The notes under the pieces: generated by a model | What the model was told of the DNA's origin: nothing | Databases searched by the model: none | Seen by the model: the letters and a program-made list of their open reading frames with translations, nothing else | Assembly: GCF_002803095.1 (NCBI RefSeq) | Contig: NZ_PGLR01000006.1 | Span: forward strand, 114,835 to 178,834 | Length of the DNA stretch: 64,000 nt | From: Pseudomonas sp. ZH-FAD | GTDB taxonomy: Bacteria; Pseudomonadota; Gammaproteobacteria; Pseudomonadales; Pseudomonadaceae | Direction: 5' to 3' | Position numbers and translations under genes: made by a program | In this document: in pieces, positions 51,650-60,856 of the stretch | Layout of the letters: every line of letters starts with the position of its first letter | Numbering within the stretch: position 1 is the stretch's first letter

Positions 51650-53308
51650 TTACTGGAACAGCACGACGGTCTTCTGCAGGGTGATCCACACACCCCAGGC
51701 CAGCGGAATACCCACCACCAGCCAGGCGGCGACTGCCACCGGCTTGCTCGACGGATCAGCCGACCACTCCAGCTCGCTCGCTGCCGGCGCCGACTTCTCG
51801 CCATGGGCGCGCTCGGCGGCCAGCTCGGCCTCGGTCATGAAGTACTTCGGCGCCACCGGACGCACCAGGGCGTTGCAGATGAAGCCCAGCACCAGCAGAC
51901 CGGCAAGGATGTACAGGGTAATGTCGTAGGCCGCAGCCTTCTCCACACCGATGCTCAGCTGATACTCGCGCAGGTAGTTGACCAGCACCGGGCCAAGCAC
52001 ACCAGCCACCGCCCAGGCAGTCAGCAGGCGACCGTGGATCGCGCCGACCATCTGCGTGCCGAACAAATCGGCCAGGTAGGCCGGCACGGTGGCGAAGCCG
52101 CCGCCGTACATCGACAGGATGATGCAGAACGCCAGCACGAACAGCGCCAGGCTGCCCAGGTGACCGAGCATCGGCACCGAAGCGTAGAGCGCGAAGCCCA
52201 GACCGAAGAACACGAAGTAGGTGCCCTTACGACCGATGAAGTCCGAGCAGGAGGCCCAGAAGAAGCGGCCACCGATGTTGAACAGGCTGAGCAGACCGGT
52301 GAAGCCCGCAGCGATGGCGGCGATCTCGACCAGTTGCGCGGAGCTGAGCTCGTTGAAGGCCAGGTCGACACCGATCAGCTTGCCGGCGAAGACTTCCTGC
52401 AGCAGCGGCGAAGCCATGCCGATGATGCCGATACCCGCCGACACGTTCAGGCACAGCACGGCCCAGACCAGCCAGAACTGCGGGGTCTTCCACGCGGTGT
52501 TCACGTGTACGTGACCCTTGGTGATCATCGCGTTATTGGCCTTGGCTGTCGGCGCGGTCCAGCCTGCCGGTTTCCAGCCGGTCGGCGGTACGCGGTAGGA
52601 CAGCGCACCACCCATCATGAAGATGAAGTAGATCACCGCCATGACCACGAAGCTCTGCCAGACGCCCACACCTTCAGCCGACGCGAAGTGATTCATCAGA
52701 ATCGCCGCCAGCGGCGCACCGACCATCGCACCACCGCCGAAGCCCATGATCGCCATGCCGGTGGCCATGCCGCGCTTGTCCGGGAACCACTTGATCAGGG
52801 TCGAAACCGGCGAGATGTAACCCAGGCCGAGACCGATGCCACCGATTACCCCCGAGCCCAGCCATAGCAGCCAGATCTGGTGGGTATAGATACCCAGCGC
52901 GGAAATCAGCAGACCGCCGCACCAGCACAGCGCGGAGACCACGCCCGCCTTGCGCGGGCCAGCATGTTCCAGCCAGCCACCCCAGATGGCAGCCGAGCAG
53001 CCGAGGAAAACGAAGAACAGGGTGTAGATCCAGCCGAGCATGGAGATCTGCCAGTCGCAGTTGCTGGCGAAAATCTGCTCGAAGAACCCCATTTCCGGGG
53101 CACAGGCCGTGGCAGCGGTGATACCGACCGCCTTCGACAGCGGCAACCAGAATACCGAGAAGCCGTAGGCCATGCCGATACACAGGTGAATGGCGAGAGC
53201 GGCTGGCGGAACCAACCAACGGTTGAAACCGGGGCGCGCGATGATGCGCTCCTTGGACAGAAATGCAGGCTTCGCCACATCGCCGTCCAATACAAAGGCG
53301 TCAGTCAT
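51650..53308 (-). CDS. OFA-family MFS transporter (oxalate/formate antiporter type)
   Basis: 552 residues, longer than the usual 400-450 of the family. Twelve main hydrophobic segments, and an extra one at the C-terminus (about 525-545, VAAWLVVGIPLAWGVWITL). Family motifs: PPAALAIHLCIGMAYGFSVFWLPL at the start (in part), GVIGGIGLGLGYISPVSTLIKWFPDKRG (in part), and GGRFFWASCSDFIGRK between halves. Large loops (CAPEMGFFEQIFASNCDW, with two Cys) face the periplasm. This subgroup in pseudomonads probably moves a monocarboxylate. It replaces PA5144-PA5145 at this place. Start ATG 53308 by SD-like GAGA. Confidence 0.85.
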   Translation of the reverse strand: MTDAFVLDGDVAKPAFLSKERIIARPGFNRWLVPPAALAIHLCIGMAYGFSVFWLPLSKAVGITAATACAPEMGFFEQIFASNCDWQISMLGWIYTLFFVFLGCSAAIWGGWLEHAGPRKAGVVSALCWCGGLLISALGIYTHQIWLLWLGSGVIGGIGLGLGYISPVSTLIKWFPDKRGMATGMAIMGFGGGAMVGAPLAAILMNHFASAEGVGVWQSFVVMAVIYFIFMMGGALSYRVPPTGWKPAGWTAPTAKANNAMITKGHVHVNTAWKTPQFWLVWAVLCLNVSAGIGIIGMASPLLQEVFAGKLIGVDLAFNELSSAQLVEIAAIAAGFTGLLSLFNIGGRFFWASCSDFIGRKGTYFVFFGLGFALYASVPMLGHLGSLALFVLAFCIILSMYGGGFATVPAYLADLFGTQMVGAIHGRLLTAWAVAGVLGPVLVNYLREYQLSIGVEKAAAYDITLYILAGLLVLGFICNALVRPVAPKYFMTEAELAAERAHGEKSAPAASELEWSADPSSKPVAVAAWLVVGIPLAWGVWITLQKTVVLFQ

Positions 53309-53684
53309 AGATAGGTCTCTTCTTTTAGTTACGAGCAAGCAAGGGCAATCGCATAGACTCGCCGAGGTAAAAGCTTGCGGAGAGTAGCACCAGGGCGCGA
53401 CAAATCGCCGCGCAAGAAGTCAATTTTTATCAATTTATGCAGATTTTTTGCTTTTTACGCAAAAACCTAAAAGACCTCATCTATTGCGTGATAGACAGCG
53501 TCGATACAACTGCCAATCCGCTGCACGGCGCAGCTGCGGGGAACCGCTCGAACCTATTCCGATCCAAGCTCGAGCCAATCCCTGTTCAGCGCCTCAAGCA
53601 GGCGCCTGGACATGGCGCCATGACGCTATAATCGGCAGTCTTCTGCACACCGCCATTCCAGCTCTCGAAACCAAGGACCCGTCC
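53309..53684. other. 376-bp divergent intergenic region, MFS gene and asmA
   Basis: An AT-rich block (about 53418-53475, with TTTTTATCAATTTATGC) lies near the MFS start and probably holds its promoter. For asmA, TATAAT (53627-53632) with CCTGGA 16 bp upstream (53605-53610) is a likely promoter. No gene is recognised in the remainder. Confidence 0.55.
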
Positions 53685-55910
53685 ATGAAAGCGTTAGGCA
53701 AGATTCTGGGCCTTTTCTTTCTCGGCTTGCTGCTGATCGTAGTGGCGCTGCTGTTCGCCCTGACTCATCTGTTCGACCCCAACGACTACAAGGACGAGAT
53801 CCGCCAGATCGCCCGCGACAAGGCCAACCTCGAGCTGCAGCTCAGGGGCGACATCGGCTGGAGCCTGTTCCCCTGGCTGGGCCTGGAGCTGACCGACGCC
53901 ACCCTGGCCAGCGCCGATACCCCGGACAAACCGTTCGCCGACCTGCGCATGATCGGCCTTTCCGTCCGCGTGATGCCGCTGCTGCGCAAGGAAGTGCAGA
54001 TGAGCGACATCCGCGTCGACGGCCTCAACCTCAACCTGCAGCGTGACGACAAAGGCCACGGCAACTGGGAAGGCGTTGGCCGCCCGGCCCAGGCCAGTGC
54101 GCCACAGCAAGCGCCCAGCGAGCCGGCGCCGAGCGAAGAAACGCCGCCAAGCCAGCCGAGTGACAAACCAGCCGGCCAGCCGGTCAAGCTGGATATCGAC
54201 AGCCTGACCCTGAGCAACTCGCGCATCGACTACAGCGACGCGCAGAAAGGCCAGCAATTCACCGTCGAGAATATCGAGCTGAAAACCGGCGCCATCCGCG
54301 AAGGCGCCAGTATCCCGGTCAAGCTCAGTGCCTTCTTCGGCACCAACCAGCCAGTGCTGCGTGCACGCAGCGAGGTTGAAGGCCAGCTACGCTTCGACCG
54401 CGTGCTCAAGCGCTACCAGTTCGAAGACCTCAAGCTGGCCGGCGAAGCCTCCGGTGAGCCGCTCAAGGGCAAGACCCTGAACTTCTCTGCCCAGGGCCAG
54501 CTGCTGGTCGACCTGGCCGCGAATATCGCCGAATGGAACGGCCTCAAGCTTTCCGCCAACCAGCTGCGCGCGCTCGGCGAGATCAAGGCGCGCGAACTGG
54601 ACAAGGACGCCAAGCTTTCCGGCGGCCTGTCCATCGCCCCGCTCAACCTGCGCGAATTTCTCGAAGGCGTCGGCGTCGAACTGCCGCCTATGCAGGCCGC
54701 CAACAGCCTCAGCCAGTTCGAACTGGCCAGCCGCCTGAACGGCTCGAGCAAGGGCATGATGCTTGAGGAGCTCAATCTCAAGCTCGACGGCAGCACCTTC
54801 ACCGGCAAGCTGGGCGTGACCGACTTCGCCAGGCAGGCGCTGCGCGCCGACCTCAAGGGCGACAAGCTCGACCTGAACCGCTATCTGCCGCCGAAAGCCC
54901 AGGACAGTGCCGGTGCCGCACGCAAGGCCGAGGTCAAGGAAAGCATCGCCGGTGCCGGCAAGGACGGCACCACCCCGCTGCCCAATGCCCCGACCCAGCA
55001 GGCCTGGAGCAGCGAGAAAGTGCTGCCGGTGGATCAGCTGCGCAAGCTCGATCTGCAACTGGCACTGAACCTGGGCCAGCTCAGCTATGAAAAACACCAG
55101 TTCAGCGACGTCAACCTCAAGGCCAACGGCCGCGGTGGCCTGATCACGGTGGAAGAGCTGCGCGGCAAGCTGCAGGGCGGCAGCTTCGTCAGCAGCGGGC
55201 GCATCGATGTGCGTCAGGCCGAGCCGATGCTGAGCCTGGAACAGCGCTTCAGCCGCATGCCGCTGGAGCCGCTGCTGAAGAAGGACGACCAACCCTCGCC
55301 GATCAAGGGCCAGCTCGACCTGGACGCCAAGTTCAACACCCGCGGCAACAGCCAGAAAGCCTGGGTCGAGGCGCTCAACGGCAACGCCAGCTTCGTCCTC
55401 TACGACGGCGTGCTGGTCGACGCCAACCTCGAGCAGCAGCTGTGCCGCGGCATCGCCACCCTCAATCGCAAGGCGCTGAGCAACCCGCCGACCGGCAAGG
55501 ACACCCCCTTCCGCGAGCTCAAGGGCAGCCTCAGCGTGCGCGACGGTGTCGCCCACAACCCGGATCTCAAGGCCCAGGTGCCGGGCCTGGCGGTCAGTGG
55601 CAATGGCGATCTCGACCTGCGCGTGCTCGGTCTCGACTACAAGGTCGGCATTACCCTGCAGGGCGACCAGCGCGAGATGCCGGACCCGGCCTGCCAGGTC
55701 AACGAGCGCTACGTCGGCATCGAATGGCCGCTGCGCTGCCGCGGCCCGCTGGAGCTGGGCGCCAAGGCCTGCCGTCTGGATCAGGACGGTCTCGGCAAGA
55801 TCGCCGCACGTCTGGCCGGCAACAAGCTGACCGAGAAGCTGGAAGAGAAGCTCGGCGACAAGGTCAGCCCGGATCTGAAAGACGCACTCAAGGGCCTGTT
55901 CAACCGATGA
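53685..55910 (+). CDS. asmA: AsmA family protein
   Basis: 741 residues. An N-terminal transmembrane segment (about 5-28, [19 protein letters not shown]) anchors it in the inner membrane. The body is long and beta-rich, the AsmA-like bridge fold that spans the periplasm and is thought to carry phospholipid to the outer membrane. [20 protein letters not shown] and [14 protein letters not shown] are typical N-terminal family blocks; a Pro/Ser/Glu-rich linker lies at about 135-170. AAGGA precedes the ATG at 53685. The stop overlaps the mutY start by 4 nt (ATGA). Confidence 0.94.
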   Translation: MKALGKILGLFFLGLLLIVVALLFALTHLFDPNDYKDEIRQIARDKANLELQLRGDIGWSLFPWLGLELTDATLASADTPDKPFADLRMIGLSVRVMPLLRKEVQMSDIRVDGLNLNLQRDDKGHGNWEGVGRPAQASAPQQAPSEPAPSEETPPSQPSDKPAGQPVKLDIDSLTLSNSRIDYSDAQKGQQFTVENIELKTGAIREGASIPVKLSAFFGTNQPVLRARSEVEGQLRFDRVLKRYQFEDLKLAGEASGEPLKGKTLNFSAQGQLLVDLAANIAEWNGLKLSANQLRALGEIKARELDKDAKLSGGLSIAPLNLREFLEGVGVELPPMQAANSLSQFELASRLNGSSKGMMLEELNLKLDGSTFTGKLGVTDFARQALRADLKGDKLDLNRYLPPKAQDSAGAARKAEVKESIAGAGKDGTTPLPNAPTQQAWSSEKVLPVDQLRKLDLQLALNLGQLSYEKHQFSDVNLKANGRGGLITVEELRGKLQGGSFVSSGRIDVRQAEPMLSLEQRFSRMPLEPLLKKDDQPSPIKGQLDLDAKFNTRGNSQKAWVEALNGNASFVLYDGVLVDANLEQQLCRGIATLNRKALSNPPTGKDTPFRELKGSLSVRDGVAHNPDLKAQVPGLAVSGNGDLDLRVLGLDYKVGITLQGDQREMPDPACQVNERYVGIEWPLRCRGPLELGAKACRLDQDGLGKIAARLAGNKLTEKLEEKLGDKVSPDLKDALKGLFNR

Positions 55911-56974
55911 GCCCCGAGCAGTTCAACAGCGCCGTGCTGGCCTGGTACGACCAGCACGGGCGCAAGGATCTGCCCTGGCAGCAGAACATCACCCCGTATC
56001 GTGTCTGGGTTTCGGAAATCATGCTGCAGCAGACCCAGGTCAGCACCGTGCTCGGCTACTTCGATCGCTTTATGGCCGCACTGCCGACCGTGAAGGACCT
56101 GGCCGAAGCGCCCGAGGATGAAGTACTGCACCTGTGGACCGGCCTGGGCTACTACACCCGCGCGCGCAACCTGCAGAAGACCGCACAGATCATCATGCGC
56201 GAGCACGGCGGCGAGTTCCCCCGCAGCGTCGAGGCGCTGGCCGAGCTGCCCGGCATCGGCCGCTCCACCGCCGGCGCCATCGCCAGCCTGAGCATGGGCG
56301 TGCGTGCGCCGATCCTCGACGGCAACGTCAAGCGCGTGCTGGCGCGCTACGTGGCGCAGGAGGGCTATCCCGGCGAGCCGAAGGTGGCCAAGCAGCTGTG
56401 GGACATCGCCGAGCGCCTCACGCCGCACGAACGGGTCGGCCACTACACCCAGGCGATGATGGACCTCGGCGCCACCCTCTGCACCCGCAGCAAACCCACC
56501 TGCCTGCTGTGCCCGGTGCGCAGCGGCTGCCAGGCGCATCTGCTCGGCCTGGAAATCCGCTACCCGGTGCCCAAGCCGCGCAAGACGCTGCCGCAGAAGC
56601 GCACCCTGATGCCGCTGCTGGTCAACGCCTCTGGCGACATCCTGCTCTATCGCCGCCCCTCCACCGGGCTGTGGGGTGGGCTGTGGAGCCTGCCGGAACT
56701 GGACGATCTCGGGCAGCTCGCAGACCTCGGCCAGCAGCAACAGCTCGAGCTTGGCGAGCGCCAAGAGCTGGAAGGCCTGACCCACACCTTCAGCCACTTC
56801 CAGCTGGCCATCGAACCCTGGCTGGTGCGGGTGACCGAGCAGCCGAGCCGCGTGGCCGAGGGCGACTGGCTCTGGTATAACCTCGCCACCCCGCCGCGCC
56901 TGGGCCTCGCCGCCCCGGTGAAGAAGCTGCTCAAACGCGCGGCGCAAGCCATTACCGCTGGAGAACCGACATGA
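55907..56974 (+). CDS. mutY: Adenine DNA glycosylase
   Basis: 355 residues. Removes adenine mispaired with 8-oxoguanine. The catalytic Glu (about 37) is in [10 protein letters not shown], the helix-hairpin-helix is [12 protein letters not shown], and the catalytic Asp is in [10 protein letters not shown] (about 138). The [4Fe-4S] cluster is formed by Cys-x6-Cys-x2-Cys-x5-Cys in [19 protein letters not shown]-terminal NUDIX-like domain (from about 230) recognises 8-oxoG. Coupled by ATGA overlaps to asmA upstream and yggX downstream. Confidence 0.98.
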   Translation: MSPEQFNSAVLAWYDQHGRKDLPWQQNITPYRVWVSEIMLQQTQVSTVLGYFDRFMAALPTVKDLAEAPEDEVLHLWTGLGYYTRARNLQKTAQIIMREHGGEFPRSVEALAELPGIGRSTAGAIASLSMGVRAPILDGNVKRVLARYVAQEGYPGEPKVAKQLWDIAERLTPHERVGHYTQAMMDLGATLCTRSKPTCLLCPVRSGCQAHLLGLEIRYPVPKPRKTLPQKRTLMPLLVNASGDILLYRRPSTGLWGGLWSLPELDDLGQLADLGQQQQLELGERQELEGLTHTFSHFQLAIEPWLVRVTEQPSRVAEGDWLWYNLATPPRLGLAAPVKKLLKRAAQAITAGEPT

Positions 56975-57243
56975 CCCGCACCGTGCTGTGCCGCAAATAC
57001 AAACAGGAACTGCCCGGCCTGGATCGCGCGCCCTACCCCGGCCCGAAAGGCGAGGACATCTTCGCCAACGTTTCCAGGCAGGCCTGGGACGAGTGGCAGA
57101 AGCACCAGACCATGCTGATCAACGAGCGTCGCCTGAACATGATGAACGCCGAGGACCGCAAGTTCCTGCAGACCGAGATGGACAAGTTCCTCTCCGGCGA
57201 GGAATACGCCCAGGCCGAAGGCTACGTCCCGCCAAGCGAATAA
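56971..57243 (+). CDS. yggX: Fe(2+)-trafficking / oxidative damage protection protein YggX
   Basis: 90 residues, full family length. YggX lowers the labile iron that damages Fe-S clusters. Motifs are [20 protein letters not shown] (with the conserved Cys7) and [20 protein letters not shown]. It is coupled to mutY by an ATGA overlap, an arrangement kept from E. coli to Pseudomonas (both protect against oxidative damage). Followed by REP-like sequences and then tRNA-Phe. Confidence 0.97.
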   Translation: MTRTVLCRKYKQELPGLDRAPYPGPKGEDIFANVSRQAWDEWQKHQTMLINERRLNMMNAEDRKFLQTEMDKFLSGEEYAQAEGYVPPSE

Positions 57244-57363
57244 GAATGCTTGTGGGAGGGGCTTTAGCCGCGATAAGGACTGGTAACCCTGCACACCAGC
57301 CGTCAGGCTCTCGATAGCGGTGCGCACGGCGCACCCTACCCCTCACGAACCTAAGCGCCCGAA

Positions 57364-57419
57364 ATAATTAAATATTTTTCAAACCTGCGCTTGACACTGA
57401 TCCTTCAAATCCGTCTAAT
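57364..57419 (+). promoter_or_regulatory. tRNA-Phe promoter with AT-rich UP element
   Basis: TTGACA (57391-57396), exactly 17 bp, then TCTAAT (57414-57419), which ends 12 nt before the tRNA. The AT tract ATAATTAAATATTTTTC (57364-57380) upstream of the -35 is a plausible UP element. A near-consensus strong promoter. Confidence 0.88.
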
Positions 57420-57431
57420 AGCGCCCCGTTG

Positions 57432-57507
57432 GCCCAGGTAGCTCAGTTGGTAGAGCAGGGGATTGAAAATCCCCGTGTCGGCGGTTCGATTCCGTCCCTG
57501 GGCACCA
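57432..57507 (+). tRNA. tRNA-Phe (GAA)
   Basis: 76 nt with encoded CCA. The acceptor stem GCCCAGG pairs with CCTGGGC, the anticodon loop is TTGAAAA with GAA, and TTCGATTC is the T loop. It has its own promoter and terminator, so it is a single-gene unit. Confidence 0.98.
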
Positions 57508-57520
57508 TGAATAGCAAACG

Positions 57521-57550
57521 AAGAGCCTCAGCCATGCGCTGGGGCTTTTT
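57521..57550 (+). terminator. Rho-independent terminator of tRNA-Phe
   Basis: AAGAGCCTCAGC (57521-57532) pairs with GCTGGGGCTTTTT (57538-57550) with one G-T pair. A TTTTTG tail, 14 nt after the tRNA. Confidence 0.85.
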
Positions 57551-57754
57551 GCTTTCTGCCTCCGGCAATTTGTCCGTGCCATTATTTCGCCTGCGCGACA
57601 AGCAACTGCAGCCAGGCGACACCCGCGCCCCAGAGACCCTCCATCGCCCGGCAAACGGCTTGGCGGTCACGGAAACGCTATGCTAGCTTGGCCGCCAGCC
57701 AGGACGGCCCGCCGTACGCCGGAGTGCATTCGAAGAAGAAGAGGACACCACCCC

Positions 57755-58528
57755 ATGGCCGAGGCGACGCCCGCGCTGGAAATCCGCAACCTGCACAAAC
57801 GCTACGGCGACCTCGAAGTGCTCAAGGGTATTTCCCTGACGGCCAAAGACGGCGACGTCATCTCCATTCTCGGCTCTTCCGGCTCCGGCAAGTCCACCTT
57901 CCTGCGCTGCATCAATCTGCTGGAAAACCCGCACAAGGGTCAGATTTTCGTCGCTGGCGAGGAGCTCAAGCTCAAGGCCGCGAAGAACGGCGATCTGGTT
58001 GCTGCCGACAACAGGCAGATCAACCGCCTGCGCAGCGAGATCGGTTTCGTCTTCCAGAATTTCAACCTGTGGCCGCACATGAGCGTGCTCGACAACATCA
58101 TCGAGGCGCCGCGCCGCGTGCTGGGTCAGAGCAAGGCCGAGGCCATCGAGGTGGCCGAAGCGCTGCTGGCCAAGGTCGGCATCGCCGACAAACGTCACGT
58201 CTACCCCAATCAGCTTTCCGGCGGTCAGCAGCAACGCGCGGCCATCGCCCGCACCCTGGCCATGCAGCCGAAGGTGATCCTGTTCGACGAGCCGACTTCG
58301 GCACTCGACCCGGAGATGGTACAAGAAGTGCTTAATGTGATTCGCGCGCTTGCCGACGAGGGTCGTACCATGCTGCTGGTGACCCATGAAATGAGTTTCG
58401 CTCGCCAGGTTTCCAGCGAGGTGGTGTTTCTCCACCAGGGCCTGGTCGAGGAACAGGGGCCACCCGCCCAGGTGTTTGACAACCCCAACTCGGCACGCTG
58501 TAAACAATTCATGTCCAGCAATCGCTAA
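57755..58528 (+). CDS. ATP-binding subunit of a histidine/arginine-type ABC importer
   Basis: 257 residues. Walker A GSSGSGKST (40-48), Q-loop FQNFNLWPH, signature LSGGQQQR, Walker B VILFDEPTSALD and the switch His in VTHEM. The protein is of the HisP/ArtP class (polar amino acid uptake), forming the cytoplasmic dimer. GAGGA lies before the ATG at 57755. First gene of a four-gene operon: ATPase, binding protein, two permeases. Corresponds to PA5152-PA5155. Confidence 0.95.
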   Translation: MAEATPALEIRNLHKRYGDLEVLKGISLTAKDGDVISILGSSGSGKSTFLRCINLLENPHKGQIFVAGEELKLKAAKNGDLVAADNRQINRLRSEIGFVFQNFNLWPHMSVLDNIIEAPRRVLGQSKAEAIEVAEALLAKVGIADKRHVYPNQLSGGQQQRAAIARTLAMQPKVILFDEPTSALDPEMVQEVLNVIRALADEGRTMLLVTHEMSFARQVSSEVVFLHQGLVEEQGPPAQVFDNPNSARCKQFMSSNR

Positions 58529-58543
58529 CACGGAGCAACATGC

Positions 58544-59296
58544 ATGCAGAACTATAAGAAGATCCTGCTGGCCGCAGCCGCTACCCTGGCTTTCGGCACC
58601 AGCGCTGTCGCAGCTGACAAACTGAAACTCGGCACCGAAGGCGCCTACCCACCCTTCAACCTGATCGACGCCAGTGGCAAGGTCACCGGCTTCGACGTGG
58701 AAATCGGCCAGGCGCTGTGCGCCAAGATGCAGGCCGAGTGCGAAGTGGTCACCTCTGACTGGGATGGTATTATCCCGGCCCTGAACGCCAAGAAATTCGA
58801 CTTCCTGATCGCTTCGATGTCGATCACCGAAGAACGCCAGGCAGCGGTCGACTTCACCGAGCCCTACTACACCAACAAGCTGCAGTTCATCGCACCGAAA
58901 TCGGCCGACTTCAAGACCGATGCCGGCAGCCTCAAAGGCAAGGTGATCGGTGCGCAGCGCGCCACCATCGCCGGTACCTGGCTGGAAGACAACCTGGACA
59001 AGGTGGTCGACATCAAGCTGTATGACACCCAGGAAAACGCCTACCTCGACCTGGCTTCCGGCCGTCTCGACGGCGTACTGGCTGACACCTTCGTCAACTG
59101 GGAATGGCTCAAGAGCGACGCCGGCAAGGATTTCGAGTTCAAGGGCGACCCGGTATTCGACAACGACAAGATCGGCATCGCCGTGCGCAAGGGCGACCCG
59201 CTGCGCGAGAAGCTGAACACCGCTCTGCAGGCCATCATCGAAGACGGCACCTACAAGCAGATCAACGACAAGTACTTCCCGTTCAGCATCTATTGA
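58544..59296 (+). CDS. Periplasmic binding protein of the histidine/lysine/arginine type
   Basis: 250 residues. Signal peptide ends near Ala23 (SAVAA). SBP family 3 signature GFDVEIGQALCAKMQAECE (about 46-64), with YPPFN and the ligand-binding DWDGIIPAL, SMSITEER and RATIAG (for the carboxylate). These are close to HisJ/ArgT/AotJ, so the ligand should be a basic amino acid or histidine. 15 nt after the ATPase gene. A perfect 12-bp hairpin lies just past its stop. Confidence 0.94.
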   Translation: MQNYKKILLAAAATLAFGTSAVAADKLKLGTEGAYPPFNLIDASGKVTGFDVEIGQALCAKMQAECEVVTSDWDGIIPALNAKKFDFLIASMSITEERQAAVDFTEPYYTNKLQFIAPKSADFKTDAGSLKGKVIGAQRATIAGTWLEDNLDKVVDIKLYDTQENAYLDLASGRLDGVLADTFVNWEWLKSDAGKDFEFKGDPVFDNDKIGIAVRKGDPLREKLNTALQAIIEDGTYKQINDKYFPFSIY

Positions 59297-59308
59297 TGAC
59301 CTGAAGGC

Positions 59309-59335
59309 ATTGCGCCGCCCATTGGGCGGCGCAAT
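59309..59335 (+). terminator. Intercistronic hairpin after the binding-protein gene
   Basis: ATTGCGCCGCCC (59309-59320), loop ATT, GGGCGGCGCAAT (59324-59335). No T run follows, so it more likely stabilises the upstream message and lowers read-through than ends transcription. Confidence 0.7.
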
Positions 59336-59350
59336 TGCCCGAGCCCTCCG

Positions 59351-60046
59351 ATGATTTTCGAACTCCACGGATTCGGCCCCGCCCTGGCCGCCGGCACCCT
59401 GATGACCATCCAACTGGCGCTGTCCGCGCTGGCTGTGGGTCTGGTGCTTGGCCTGCTCGGCGCGCTGGCCAAGACTTCGCCGTACAAGCCGCTGCAGTGG
59501 CTCGGCGGCAGCTATTCCACCATCGTGCGCGGCGTGCCCGAACTGCTCTGGGTGCTGCTGATCTATTTCGGCACGGTTGGCCTGATGCGCAGCCTGGCCG
59601 ACCTGCTTGGCGTCGAGAGCCTCGAACTCTCCGCCTTCGCCGCGGGCACCATTGCCCTCGGCCTGTGTTTCGGCGCCTACGCCACCGAAGTGTTTCGCGG
59701 CGCCATCCTGGCGATCCCCAAGGGCCACCGCGAAGCCGGCATGGCACTCGGCATGTCCAAGGCGCGCATTCTCTGGAAATTGATCCTGCCGCAGATGTGG
59801 CGCATCGCCCTGCCCGGCCTGGGCAACCTGTTCATGATTCTGATGAAGGACACCGCGCTGGTGTCGGTGATCGGCCTGGAGGAAATCATGCGCCGTTCGC
59901 AGATCGCCGTGACCGCGAGCAAGGAGCCCTTCACCTTCTATATGGTTGCAGCCTTCATCTATCTGGGCCTGACCATCCTCGCCATGATCGGCCTGCATTT
60001 CCTCGAGAAGCGCGCTAGCCGCGGTTTCGTCCGGAGCGCGTCATGA
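59351..60046 (+). CDS. ABC permease, HisQ type
   Basis: 231 residues with about five transmembrane segments. Inner-membrane subunit of the amino acid importer. TLMTIQLALSALAVGLVLGL is the usual N-terminal block. The EAA loop reads EAGMALGMSKARILWKLILP, which docks on the ATPase. RGVPELLWVLLIYFG is the classic HisMQ motif. The stop overlaps the next permease start by 4 nt (ATGA). Confidence 0.94.
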   Translation: MIFELHGFGPALAAGTLMTIQLALSALAVGLVLGLLGALAKTSPYKPLQWLGGSYSTIVRGVPELLWVLLIYFGTVGLMRSLADLLGVESLELSAFAAGTIALGLCFGAYATEVFRGAILAIPKGHREAGMALGMSKARILWKLILPQMWRIALPGLGNLFMILMKDTALVSVIGLEEIMRRSQIAVTASKEPFTFYMVAAFIYLGLTILAMIGLHFLEKRASRGFVRSAS

Positions 60047-60813
60047 GAAAGAACGCCGCCATCATCGCCTGGCTCGCAGCAGGCGTGCTCATCGCACTGG
60101 CGCTCTGGACGAGCCTCTCCAGCCTGAACTGGGCAGTGATCATCAAATGGCTGCCGCGCCTGTCCCAGGGTGCGCTGCTGACCCTGGAGCTGGTGGCCAT
60201 CGCCGTCGTCGCCGGCCTGATCCTCGCCCTACCCATGGGCATCGCCCGCGCTTCTCGGCACTGGTACGTGCGCGCCCTGCCGTATGGCTACATCTTCTTC
60301 TTCCGCGGCACACCGCTGCTGGTGCAGCTGTTTTTGGTCTACTACGGCCTGGCGCAATTCGACGCCGTGCGCCAGGGCCCACTCTGGCCCTACCTGCGCT
60401 CGCCGTACTGGTGCGCGATCATCACCATGACCCTGCACACCGCCGCCTACATCGCCGAGATCCTGCGCGGCGCCATCCAGGCCGTGCCACCCGGTGAAGT
60501 GGAAGCCGCGCGCGCCCTGGGCATGTCGCGAGCCAAGACCATGTTCTACATCGTCCTGCCGCGCGCTGCGCGCATCGGCCTGCCGGCCTACAGCAACGAA
60601 GTGATCCTGATGCTCAAGGCCAGCGCCCTGGCCAGCACCGTGACGCTGCTGGAGCTGACCGGCATGGCGCGCACCATCATCGCGCGCACCTATTTGCCGG
60701 TGGAGATCTTCTTTGCCGCAGGCCTGTTCTACCTGGTCATCGCCTTTGTTCTGGTGCGCGCCTTCCGCCTGCTGGAGCGCTGGCTGCGCGTCGACGCCTG
60801 CCAGGGTCGCTAA
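60043..60813 (+). CDS. ABC permease, HisM type
   Basis: 256 residues, five or six transmembrane segments. Second inner-membrane subunit, dimerising with the HisQ-type protein. FFFRGTPLLVQLFLVYYGLAQF is the HisM signature (cut: RGTPLLVQLF), and the EAA loop is EVEAARALGMSRAKTMFYIV. It ends the operon. The methyltransferase gene starts 43 nt later on the same strand, perhaps in the same transcript. Confidence 0.94.
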   Translation: MRKNAAIIAWLAAGVLIALALWTSLSSLNWAVIIKWLPRLSQGALLTLELVAIAVVAGLILALPMGIARASRHWYVRALPYGYIFFFRGTPLLVQLFLVYYGLAQFDAVRQGPLWPYLRSPYWCAIITMTLHTAAYIAEILRGAIQAVPPGEVEAARALGMSRAKTMFYIVLPRAARIGLPAYSNEVILMLKASALASTVTLLELTGMARTIIARTYLPVEIFFAAGLFYLVIAFVLVRAFRLLERWLRVDACQGR

Positions 60814-60856
60814 ACCAATCGGGCGGCCTACTTGGCTGCCCGGTTCAACCAGACGC

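Noticed and set aside
57415..57686. Open frames over tRNA-Phe on both strands
   Set aside because: They overlap a complete tRNA with promoter and terminator; products are tRNA-derived sequence.
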